The notes under the pieces were generated by a model. That model was not told where the DNA came from and searched no databases. It worked only from the letters and a program-made list of their open reading frames with translations. From NCBI GenBank assembly GCA_963843835.1, contig CAWJMD010000001.1:930001-994000 (forward strand): DNA of 64,000 bases. The letters are read 5' to 3'. This DNA comes from CAWJMD01 sp963843835. GTDB lineage: Bacteria > Actinomycetota > Actinomycetes > Actinomycetales > CAWJMD01. Made by a program: the position numbers and the translations under genes. Below are positions 1 to 7,621 of the stretch, piece after piece. The stretch's first letter is position 1. Each line of letters begins with the position of its first letter.

Positions 1-42
1 GCCCCAGGCTAACCAGTCGGCCCGGTGCGCGAGACTGCGTGC

Positions 43-975
43 ATGACGACGTCCCACGACGAGCACCCGCGGGTGGCGGTGGCCACCTACGCCTCCCTGC
101 CCCACCTCGACGACGACGGCCCCCGGCTGCTTGACGCGCTGGCCGCCGCCGGGGTCGACGCGGCGCCGGCGATCTGGGACGACGCCCGGGTCGACTGGCA
201 CGCCTACGACCTCGTGCTGCTGCGCACCACCTGGGACTACATGCTGCGCCGTGCTGCGTTCGTCTCCTGGGTGCGCTCGCTCCGTGAGGTCGCCAACCCG
301 GCCGACGTGGTCGAGTGGAACACCGACAAGCACTACCTCTCCGAGCTGCAGGCCGCCGGGCTGCCCGTGGTCGAGACGGTGTTCCTCGAGCCGGGGGACG
401 GGTGGACCGAGCCGGACCTGTCGTGCACCGACGTGGTGGTCAAGCCGGTCGTGAGCGCCGGCGCGACCCACACGGGACGGTTCCCGCTCGGCGACCCGGC
501 CGCGCGCGCCCTCGCCGAGCGGCTGCTCGCCGAGCAGCGGTCGGTGATGGTCCAGCCCTACCTCGACGCGGTCGACTCCGAGGGGGAGACGGCCCTGCTC
601 TACCTCGGCGGACGGTTCTCCCACGCGATCCGCAAGGGCGCGCTGCTGGAGGGGCACGGCGAGCTGCCCGTCTACAGCGAGCACAGCTACACCGAGACCA
701 TCGCGCGGGCACGGGCCACCGACGACCAGAAGGCCCTGGCCGAGCGGGTTCTCGCCGCGGTACCGGGCGGAGCCGACCGACTCAGCTACGCGCGGGTCGA
801 CCTGGTCACCGGGCCCGACGGGAACCCGCTGCTGCTGGAGGTGGAGCTGACCGAGCCGTCGCTGTTCCTCGAGCACGCCGACGACGACGCCGTGGCCCGC
901 CTGGCCGACGACGTGGCCTCCCGGGCCCGCGCGGCGCGGGAGCGGCTGGCTAGAGGTCGAGGTCGGAGCGGGTGA
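43..975 (+). CDS. ATP-grasp domain protein
   Basis: This is a protein of 310 residues resembling the RimK/glutathione-synthetase class of ATP-grasp ligases, which couple ATP hydrolysis to forming a carboxylate-amine or similar bond; the substrate cannot be read from sequence. Features seen are VVKPVVSAGATHTG (ATP-binding lysine region), a glycine-rich MVQPYLDAVDSEGETALLY stretch typical of the ATP-grasp fold, and the C-terminal ARVDLV...LLLEVELTEPSLF segment with the metal-binding acidic residues. I prefer the ATG here over a GTG 18 nt upstream because GAGACT lies 6 nt before it, a possible -10 box for a leaderless message. The 3' end overlaps the convergent next gene by 26 bp. Family call is firm, specific role unknown. 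Confidence 0.85.
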   Translation: MTTSHDEHPRVAVATYASLPHLDDDGPRLLDALAAAGVDAAPAIWDDARVDWHAYDLVLLRTTWDYMLRRAAFVSWVRSLREVANPADVVEWNTDKHYLSELQAAGLPVVETVFLEPGDGWTEPDLSCTDVVVKPVVSAGATHTGRFPLGDPAARALAERLLAEQRSVMVQPYLDAVDSEGETALLYLGGRFSHAIRKGALLEGHGELPVYSEHSYTETIARARATDDQKALAERVLAAVPGGADRLSYARVDLVTGPDGNPLLLEVELTEPSLFLEHADDDAVARLADDVASRARAARERLARGRGRSG

Positions 976-1492
976 ACTTCGTGGCCAGGAACTGGCCCTG
1001 GTTGGTCAGCTGCTGGGCGTCGCCGGCGTAGATGGCCGTCGCGTACTCCTGCGCACCCTCGCCCAGCAGGCGCAGCTGCTCGAGCAGGTCCTCGGCGGGC
1101 GTGCGACCGAGGCGGTTGCGGTGCGTCGCAGCGAAGTCCGGTGGCAGCGCCAGGAAGGTGTCCACGGTGGTGGGCAGGTAGTCGCGGACCATCGACCGGA
1201 TCGGGATCATCTCCGTCTCGGTGGCCGGGTTGGCGCGCAGGTACCGCAGCAGCGGCCGCAGCACGTCCTCGACCTCGCGGACGGCGGGCACGCCGCCCTC
1301 GGGCATCCGTCCGCCGCCGCGGTTGACGCGCCGCACCAGGTCCCTCAGCTCGGCCTCGAGCACCTCGGCCTCCGGCGCGGCCGGCGCGGTCGGGGTGGAC
1401 GGCGCCGGCTGGGCCGGTGCGGCGGCGGGCGGCGGCGCCGCCTGCTGCCGCGGCTCGTCGCGTCCGAACAGCCCCGACCAGAACGACGACAT
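950..1492 (-). CDS. Hypothetical protein downstream of telA
   Basis: This is a protein of 180 residues with no recognised enzyme motif. It has an N-terminal MSSFWSGLFGRDE segment, a Pro/Ala-rich linker (about residues 17-42), then a helical domain with many charged residues, ending in TKFTRSDLDL. The start codon overlaps the stop of the upstream telA gene in the arrangement TGATG, so the two are very likely translated together and act in one process. The long Pro/Ala linker suggests a tethered cytoplasmic domain. I do not recognise the family; a small partner of TelA-type tellurite/toxic-anion resistance proteins is an inference from position only. Confidence 0.75.
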   Translation of the reverse strand: MSSFWSGLFGRDEPRQQAAPPPAAAPAQPAPSTPTAPAAPEAEVLEAELRDLVRRVNRGGGRMPEGGVPAVREVEDVLRPLLRYLRANPATETEMIPIRSMVRDYLPTTVDTFLALPPDFAATHRNRLGRTPAEDLLEQLRLLGEGAQEYATAIYAGDAQQLTNQGQFLATKFTRSDLDL

Positions 1493-2742
1493 CAGACCCC
1501 GGCTGCCGAAGGACCGCCCTCGCTCTGGCTGGCGGCGCGCGACCGCTCGAGGTACGGCTTGGCCCGCTCCACCTGCTGCTCCAGGGCACCGACCGTGGCG
1601 GCCATGCTGGTCACGGCCTGCGCCTTGTAGGTGTCGATCGCGTCCATCGTCGCGAAGACGTTGTCGAAGGCACGCTGCAGCGACTCGATGCTCACGGCCG
1701 AGCTCGCGGCCTGCTCGTGGATCGCTGCGCCCTGCTGCTGCAGCATCGCCGAGGTCGACTCGATCATGCTGCTGGTCGTCGTGTTGAGCGCGTTGATCTG
1801 GTCGAGCACCAGCTTCTGGTTGGCCAGCGCCTGCGCGACGATCACGGCCGTCCGCAGTGCCGCCACCGTGGTGGTCTGCGCCCGGTCGACCCCCTTGATC
1901 AGCTCGAGGTTGTTCTTCTTGACCAGGTCGAGCGCGAGGTACCCCTGCACCGCCACGGCCATCTGCGTGAGGATGTCCTGCCGCCGCTGGCGGATCGGGA
2001 ACAGGGCGTCGGACGTGATCGTGTTCGCCTCCTCCGTCCGTCCGGCCGCCTGGAGCTCGCTCACCTTCGCCTGGGTGGCCTGGTCGAGGGCGGCGGCGAG
2101 CGTCGCGTACTCCGACAGCTTGCCCATCAGGGCCCACATGTTGGCCCGCTCGCTCTCGATCGCCGCGTTGTCCTTGCGCAGCTCGTCCTGCCCGGACGCG
2201 AGGGCCTTGATGATCGCGTCCAGCTGGGACTGCGCCGACTGGTAGCGGTCGAAGTACGCGCGCAGCTTGTCGCCGCCGGGGAGGAACCGGAAGATCCTGC
2301 GGACCCCGCCGAGGTCGGAGTGGCCGGGGTCGAGCTCGGTCACGGTGTGGCGCAGCTCGCTCAGGCTGGTCGCGACCTTCGCCTGGGCGTCGCCGCCCTG
2401 CCCCTTCGCGCCGGCCAGGGCCGCCGCGGGCCGCTCGAGCATCCGGTTGGAGACCTGGCTCGACTCGCGCACCTCACGCTCGCCCATCGACGTGATCGAC
2501 GCGATCTTGCGGCTGAACTCGGGGCTGCGGACGTCGACCGACACCAGGTCGGCGACGAACGCCGCGGCCTTCTGCTGCAACGCGGTCTGCTGCTCGGGTG
2601 CGACCGGGATCATGCCGGCGGCCTGCTCGTCCTGGACCATGGGGACGGGGGCCGGCGGGGTCAGCACGAGGTCGGTGCCCGTAGGGCTCGGGGCGGTCGT
2701 CGGTGCCGCCAGCGGTGTGCTGAGGTTCAGCGGGTCGGACAT
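1492..2742 (-). CDS. Toxic anion resistance protein, TelA family
   Basis: This is a protein of 416 residues matching the TelA/KlaB-like family (Pfam toxic anion resistance), long helical proteins linked to tellurite and cell-envelope stress. The sequence is nearly all amphipathic helix, with the family-typical segments MLERPAAAL, FLPGGDKLRAYFDRYQSAQSQLDAI, and ALRTAVIVAQALANQKLVLDQI. The start is chosen at MSDPLNLSTP because AAGGAGGGG precedes it at good spacing; a further in-frame ATG upstream has no such site. A proline-rich N-terminal tail (about residues 8-40) precedes the conserved core. A TAGAGT box about 75 nt upstream could be the promoter. The next gene begins inside its stop codon. 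The exact biochemical role of this family is not settled. Confidence 0.88.
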   Translation of the reverse strand: MSDPLNLSTPLAAPTTAPSPTGTDLVLTPPAPVPMVQDEQAAGMIPVAPEQQTALQQKAAAFVADLVSVDVRSPEFSRKIASITSMGEREVRESSQVSNRMLERPAAALAGAKGQGGDAQAKVATSLSELRHTVTELDPGHSDLGGVRRIFRFLPGGDKLRAYFDRYQSAQSQLDAIIKALASGQDELRKDNAAIESERANMWALMGKLSEYATLAAALDQATQAKVSELQAAGRTEEANTITSDALFPIRQRRQDILTQMAVAVQGYLALDLVKKNNLELIKGVDRAQTTTVAALRTAVIVAQALANQKLVLDQINALNTTTSSMIESTSAMLQQQGAAIHEQAASSAVSIESLQRAFDNVFATMDAIDTYKAQAVTSMAATVGALEQQVERAKPYLERSRAASQSEGGPSAAGV

Positions 2743-2760
2743 CTGCGGTACCCCTCCTTG

Positions 2761-2802
2761 TGGCCTGTGGGCCGGTCCTGGTGGCCTGTCGGCAGACCTG
2801 GT
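2761..2802. repeat. Two imperfect 21-nt direct repeats in the telA leader
   Basis: Two adjacent copies of a 21-nt unit start at 2761 and 2782; both share TGGCCTGT and end in CCTGG, with a few mismatches between. A weaker partial third copy may follow. They lie in the untranslated leader of telA, between its ribosome site and the candidate -10 box at 2816-2821 (minus strand). Function is unknown; a regulator site or slippage product are both possible. Confidence 0.5.
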
Positions 2803-2924
2803 GGTCGGCTCGTCCACTCTATGGGCGAACGGCTGCGCGCCGACTCCGGTTCCGGTCCCGTGTATCGGACGGGTGGTCCCGCGCCTCCTCCGGGCAGGAC
2901 GACCCTGCGGACCGAGGAGCGCAC

Positions 2925-3914
2925 ATGCTGGTCGTGGCGACGTGGAATGTCGAGAACCTGTTCCGTCCGGCGGCGGATGCCTCCGGCCCGACCGTCGCGG
3001 CCGCCTACGAGGCCAAGCTGGACGCCCTGGCTGCGACGATCACCGCCGCCGGTGCCGACGTGGTCGGGCTGCAGGAGGTCGGCAGCGCCGAGGCCCTGGC
3101 CGACCTGGTCGGACGGCTGCCCGGAACGTGGGGGAGCGAGCTGTCCGACGCCCCGGACGGTCGCGGCATCCGGGTCGCGTTCGTCTCGCGTCTGCCGATG
3201 ACGGACCGGGAGGACGTCGTCGACCTGCCGGACGCACTCGCCGGCGGTCGCGTCACGGACGCCGGGGCCACGCTGACCCGGATGGGACGAGGAGCCCTCG
3301 GCGTGACGGTCGCGTCGTCGGTCGGCGGCACGGCGATCAGGCTCGTGACGTGCCACCTCAAGTCGAAGCTGCTCACGTACCCCGGTGGACGGTTCAGCCC
3401 CCGGGACGAGGATGAGCGTGCCCGCTTCGCCGTCTACGCCCTCAACCGCAGGGCGGCCGAGGCCGGAGCGCTTCGCGTGCACGCGAACCAGGCGCTCGAC
3501 GGCCAGGGGCGTGACCGGGCGCTGGTCGTGATGGGCGACCTCAACGACACCGTGGACGCGGCGACGACCCAGGTGCTGCTCGGTCCGGGTGGGTCCGAGA
3601 TCGGCACCCTGGGCATGCTGCGACCCGACCGGGGTGACGGCGACCGGCTGTGGAATCTGGCCCCGCTGCTGCCCGAGGACGAGCGCTTCAGCCGCGTGTA
3701 CCGCGGCCGGGGCGAGCTGATCGACCACGTGCTCGTGTCCCGCGCCCTGCTGGAGCGGGTGGCCACCGTGCGGACCCGCGTCGACCCACCGCCCGCTGCG
3801 GCGGACAGCGCCGTGCAGACCGAGATCCCCTCGATCGGGGACAACCCCCGGGCCCGCCGGGACGATCCGGGGTCCGACCACGCCCCGGTGCTGGTCACGC
3901 TCGACGTCGACTGA
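2925..3914 (+). CDS. Endonuclease/exonuclease/phosphatase family protein
   Basis: This is a protein of 329 residues of the EEP superfamily of metal-dependent phosphodiesterases, which includes DNases, sphingomyelinases and inositol phosphatases. The family signatures appear in order: ATWNVENLF at the N-terminus, VGLQEVGS (catalytic Glu), LVTCHLKSK, VVMGDLNDT (catalytic Asp/Asn) and GSDHAPVLVTL at the C-terminus (catalytic His). No signal peptide is evident, so a cytoplasmic or non-classically exported enzyme is likely. The start is preceded by GAGGAG at good spacing; longer upstream in-frame options lack one. The natural substrate cannot be told from the sequence; nucleic acid or phosphoester are both possible. 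Confidence 0.9.
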   Translation: MLVVATWNVENLFRPAADASGPTVAAAYEAKLDALAATITAAGADVVGLQEVGSAEALADLVGRLPGTWGSELSDAPDGRGIRVAFVSRLPMTDREDVVDLPDALAGGRVTDAGATLTRMGRGALGVTVASSVGGTAIRLVTCHLKSKLLTYPGGRFSPRDEDERARFAVYALNRRAAEAGALRVHANQALDGQGRDRALVVMGDLNDTVDAATTQVLLGPGGSEIGTLGMLRPDRGDGDRLWNLAPLLPEDERFSRVYRGRGELIDHVLVSRALLERVATVRTRVDPPPAAADSAVQTEIPSIGDNPRARRDDPGSDHAPVLVTLDVD

Positions 3915-3980
3915 CGTCCTCCGCTGGGTGCCCTCCGTCAGGAAGGTCCCCGACGCTGCGCGGCTGTCGGGGCGCCTGTC

Positions 3981-3986
3981 TACGCT
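3981..3986 (+). promoter_or_regulatory. -10 box TACGCT of a likely leaderless ABC exporter transcript
   Basis: TACGCT lies 7 nt before the ATG at 3994. No Shine-Dalgarno sequence lies between, which fits transcription starting at or next to the start codon. The same layout recurs at several other genes in this window. Confidence 0.5.
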
Positions 3987-3993
3987 GGCGACC

Positions 3994-5808
3994 ATGTCCC
4001 TGGTCGACCGCTGGCGCGACAGCCCCGTGCGTGCCTTCTTCGCCGTGCTGCCCCGGGCGAGCAAGCCGATGGCCGCCACGTGGTGGGTGCTGCTGGTGAC
4101 GCTGGGCCTGCTGCCGGTGGCCTTCGCATTCGCGATGGGAGGTCTGGTGGGGGCGGTGCAGGCGGGGAGCCCGCTGACAGGGCCCCTGACCCTGATGGGG
4201 GTGGTCTTCGTCCTCATGCAGATCCTCGCGCCGCTGCACCAGGCGGTCGGTACCAACCTCGGCGACGCGCTGTCGTCGCACCTGAACGACCGGCTCGCCG
4301 CAGCCTGCGTGGCTCCGCCGGGCATCGCGCACCTGGAGGACCCCGACCTCACCGGCGACCTGACCGTCGCGCGCGACTTCGACCGGGGCATGACCGGCCC
4401 GCCGATGTTCATCAACATGGGGTTCCTCGGCCCGGGCCTCGTCCAGGTGGTGGGTGGGACCGCCTCTGCCCTGGTGCTCTTCACCTTCGCTTGGTGGGCC
4501 CCCCTGCTGCTCGGCGGCGCCTGGGCGAGCACCCACTGGCTGCTGCGCGAGAGCACCGTGTGGAGGGACCGGAACACCGAGGAGGTCCGCCTGGCCCAGC
4601 GGCACGCGGACTACGCCTACCGTCTCGCCGTCGACCCCGAGCCCGCCAAGGAGCTGCGGCTGTTCGGCCTGCAGGAGTGGACGATCGAGCGCTTCCGCAG
4701 CCGCCGGCGTCGGCTCTTCGAGCTGCAGCACGCCGCCACCCGGCTGCGGGAGCGCTCCGTGCTCGGTGCGCTCGCCATCCTCTGCGTGGCCACCGCGCTC
4801 GTCTTCTGGCGCCTGGCCGCCGAGACCGTGGCGGGAGCGCTCACCCTCGACCAGCTCGTCGTCTTCGCCCAGCTCGCGATCGGGGTCTCGATGGTCGCCG
4901 CGGCCGGCTGGAGCTGGGCGCTGGACGAGGCCAGTGCCCCCGTCGTCGCGGTCAGCAGGCTCGAGCGCGCGATGGCCGCCGGTGGCGCGCTGCCCCGAGG
5001 GACCGAGCGGCCCCCGACCCCGACGGGCGGCCACGAGGTGCGCCTGCGGGACGTGACCTTCTGCTATCCGCGCACCGACCGGACCGTCTACGACGGGCTG
5101 GACCTGGTGGTGCCCGCCGGCCGGTCACTGGCCATCGTCGGGCAGAACGGTGCCGGAAAGACGACCCTGGCCAAGCTCCTCTGCCGTCTGTACGACCCGA
5201 CGTCGGGGACCGTCGAGGTCGACGGCGTCGACCTCCGCGCGCTCGACCTCGACGCCTGGCGCGCGCAGGTCACCGCCGTGTTCCAGGACTTCGTGCGGTT
5301 CGAGCTGTCGCTGCGCGAGAACGTCGACCCGACCGGGACGGCCCCCGACGACGTCGTGCGGGCCGCGCTCACCGAGGCCGGCGCGGACGGCCTTGGGGAC
5401 CTGGACACGCCGCTGGCGAAGGGGTACCAGGGCGGCACGGACCTGTCGGGCGGGCAGTGGCAGCGCGTGGCCCTCGCCCGCGCCCTGTGCGCCGTGCGGA
5501 TGGGGGCCGGGCTCGTGCTGCTCGACGAGCCCACGGCCCAGCTCGACGTCCGGGGGGAGGCGGAGATCTTCGAGCGGGTGCTGGACGCGACCCGGGGGAC
5601 GACGACGATCCTCATCTCGCACCGGTTCTCGACGGTCCGGCACGCCGACCGCATCGCGGTGCTCGAGGAGGGCAGGGTCGTCGAGCAGGGCAGCCACGAC
5701 GAGCTGATGGCCGCGGGAGGCCGGTACCGCGAGATGTTCACGTTGCAGGCCAGCCGGTTCGACGTGCTCGTGGACGAGACGGGGGTGGACTATGACGCCC
5801 TCACGTGA
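3994..5808 (+). CDS. ABC exporter, fused permease/ATPase (half 1)
   Basis: This is a protein of 604 residues with an N-terminal membrane domain (about residues 25-330, roughly six hydrophobic segments) and a C-terminal nucleotide-binding domain. The latter shows Walker A GQNGAGKTT, a Q-loop in FQDFVRF, a canonical signature LSGGQWQR, Walker B LVLLDEPTAQLD with the catalytic Glu, and the switch His in ISHRFSTVR. It is an export-type half transporter for an unknown substrate. It overlaps the next half transporter by 17 bp, so the two probably form a heterodimer. The start at MSLVDRW is favoured by the TACGCT box 7 nt before it; an upstream in-frame ATG at 3928 would add 22 unlikely residues. 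Confidence 0.9.
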   Translation: MSLVDRWRDSPVRAFFAVLPRASKPMAATWWVLLVTLGLLPVAFAFAMGGLVGAVQAGSPLTGPLTLMGVVFVLMQILAPLHQAVGTNLGDALSSHLNDRLAAACVAPPGIAHLEDPDLTGDLTVARDFDRGMTGPPMFINMGFLGPGLVQVVGGTASALVLFTFAWWAPLLLGGAWASTHWLLRESTVWRDRNTEEVRLAQRHADYAYRLAVDPEPAKELRLFGLQEWTIERFRSRRRRLFELQHAATRLRERSVLGALAILCVATALVFWRLAAETVAGALTLDQLVVFAQLAIGVSMVAAAGWSWALDEASAPVVAVSRLERAMAAGGALPRGTERPPTPTGGHEVRLRDVTFCYPRTDRTVYDGLDLVVPAGRSLAIVGQNGAGKTTLAKLLCRLYDPTSGTVEVDGVDLRALDLDAWRAQVTAVFQDFVRFELSLRENVDPTGTAPDDVVRAALTEAGADGLGDLDTPLAKGYQGGTDLSGGQWQRVALARALCAVRMGAGLVLLDEPTAQLDVRGEAEIFERVLDATRGTTTILISHRFSTVRHADRIAVLEEGRVVEQGSHDELMAAGGRYREMFTLQASRFDVLVDETGVDYDALT

Positions 5809-7591
5809 CGACGTCGATGAGCTGCCGCCCCCGCTCGCGTCGATGTGGCGCCTCTTCCGCCTGGGCTACACCCACGAGCCTGCGCTGATCGTCGTCGCGC
5901 TGGTGCTCTCGATGGTGGCCGCCGTGCCCGACGCGCTCATCGCCCTGTGCCTGAAGTTCCTGGCCGACGGTGCGGTGGCAGGGAACGGGCGGACCGTGCT
6001 CGTCGCCGCTCTGGCCATGGCTGCCGCGGTCGTGCTCACGTGGCTGCTGGCGATCGTGACGAGCCGCGTCACCCGGCACTTCCGCGACAAGGTCACCATC
6101 GCGCTCGAGACCCACGTGGCCGGCCTGCAGGCCGGCGTGTGGAGCATCGAGCACCACGAGCGGCGTGACCACCTCGACCGTCTGTCGGTGCTCCGGCGCC
6201 AGATCTTCGTCCTCGACCACATGTACATGTCGGTGTTCTCCACGGGCGGCTGGGTGCTCCGCGTCGTGGTCACCGTCCTGCTGCTCGTGTCCGTCCACCC
6301 GCTGCTGGCCCTGCTCGTGGTCTTCGCCCTGCCGACCGTGCTCACCGCCTCGTGGCGACCCGCGGTCGAGCGCCGCGTCGAGGAGGCGACCGCGCAGCAC
6401 TCGCGCCTGGCCGTGCACCTGTTCACCACGGCCACCACGGCGTCAGCGGGCAAGGAGGTCCGGGTCACCGGCATCGGGCCGTCCCTCGTGGCGCGCCGCC
6501 GTGCCGAGCAGCACCAGTGGTTCGGTCCGGTCTCCCGCGCGCGCTGGGGAACGGCCGGCTGGGAGATGGCCGGCTGGGCCGCCTTCGGGCTGTCGTACGT
6601 GGCCGCGGTCGTGTTCGTCGCCAACGGCATCGACGGGTCGGCCGGTGACGTGCTGCTGATCCTGGCGGCGGGGTCGCGGCTCTCGGCCTACATCAGCGCC
6701 ACGATGTCGGAGGTCGGGTTCCTTCGCGGGATCTGGCTGGACGGGTCACGACGTCTGGTCTGGCTCGAGCGGTACGCCGCGGCGATGAAGGTCGACGCCC
6801 ACGAGCCCGCCCCCGACCGGTTGGAGCGGGGGATCCGCCTCGACCACGTGTCGTTCCGGTACCCGGGCAGCGACGGGCTGGTGCTCGACGACGTCAACCT
6901 CGACCTGCCGGCCGGGTCCGTGATCGCGGTCGTGGGCGAGAACGGCGCCGGCAAGTCCACGCTGGTCAAGCTGCTCTGCAAGATGTACGAGCCGTCGAGC
7001 GGGCAGGTCCTCGTCGACGGCGAGCCCCTGTCGCGCATCGACACCGACCGGTGGCGCGAGCGCGTCGCCGGTGCGCTGCAGGACTTCTACCGGTTCGAGC
7101 TGCCGGCGCGGACCAGCGTCGGTGTGGGCGACCTCCCCCGCGCCGACGACGAGGCGGCGGTCCTGGCGGCCGTCGGGAGGGCCGGCGCGGGCGACGTCGT
7201 CCAGCGGCTCGAGCACGGCCTCGACACCCAGCTCGGGCCGGTCTGGCCGGACGGGGTCGACGTCAGCTTCGGCCAGTGGCAGAAGGTGAGCCTGGCACGC
7301 GGGTTCATGCGCGAGGAGCCGCTCCTGCTGGTGCTCGACGAGCCGACAGCCGCCCTCGACGCCCAGACCGAGCACGACCTGTTCGAGCGCTTCGCGGCCG
7401 CGTCGCGGGCCGGGACGGCCGGCGGTGTCACGGTCCTCGTCTCGCACCGGTTCAGCACCGTGCGGATGGCGGATCTCATCGTCGTGCTCGACGGCTCCCG
7501 GCTGGCCGAGGTGGGGACCCACGCCGAGCTGATGGCGTCCGGCGGCCAGTACGCGCAGCTCTACGGCACGCAGGCGGCCGCCTACCGCTGA
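5792..7591 (+). CDS. ABC exporter, fused permease/ATPase (half 2)
   Basis: This is a protein of 599 residues, the second half of the two-gene exporter, with a membrane domain in residues 20-310 and an ATPase domain after it. Walker A is GENGAGKST, Walker B LLVLDEPTAALD keeps the Glu, and VSHRFSTVR holds the switch His. The signature motif reads VSFGQWQK rather than LSGGQ, so this half is divergent where the partner is canonical. Such asymmetry is common in heterodimeric exporters, where one of the two ATP sites hydrolyses poorly. The start overlaps the upstream gene by 17 bp, giving translational coupling. Substrate is unknown; no biosynthetic genes lie beside it. Confidence 0.9.
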   Translation: MTPSRDDVDELPPPLASMWRLFRLGYTHEPALIVVALVLSMVAAVPDALIALCLKFLADGAVAGNGRTVLVAALAMAAAVVLTWLLAIVTSRVTRHFRDKVTIALETHVAGLQAGVWSIEHHERRDHLDRLSVLRRQIFVLDHMYMSVFSTGGWVLRVVVTVLLLVSVHPLLALLVVFALPTVLTASWRPAVERRVEEATAQHSRLAVHLFTTATTASAGKEVRVTGIGPSLVARRRAEQHQWFGPVSRARWGTAGWEMAGWAAFGLSYVAAVVFVANGIDGSAGDVLLILAAGSRLSAYISATMSEVGFLRGIWLDGSRRLVWLERYAAAMKVDAHEPAPDRLERGIRLDHVSFRYPGSDGLVLDDVNLDLPAGSVIAVVGENGAGKSTLVKLLCKMYEPSSGQVLVDGEPLSRIDTDRWRERVAGALQDFYRFELPARTSVGVGDLPRADDEAAVLAAVGRAGAGDVVQRLEHGLDTQLGPVWPDGVDVSFGQWQKVSLARGFMREEPLLLVLDEPTAALDAQTEHDLFERFAAASRAGTAGGVTVLVSHRFSTVRMADLIVVLDGSRLAEVGTHAELMASGGQYAQLYGTQAAAYR

Positions 7592-7621
7592 CGCCCGCCG
7601 GCCCCCGGCGAGCCGGGCGGC

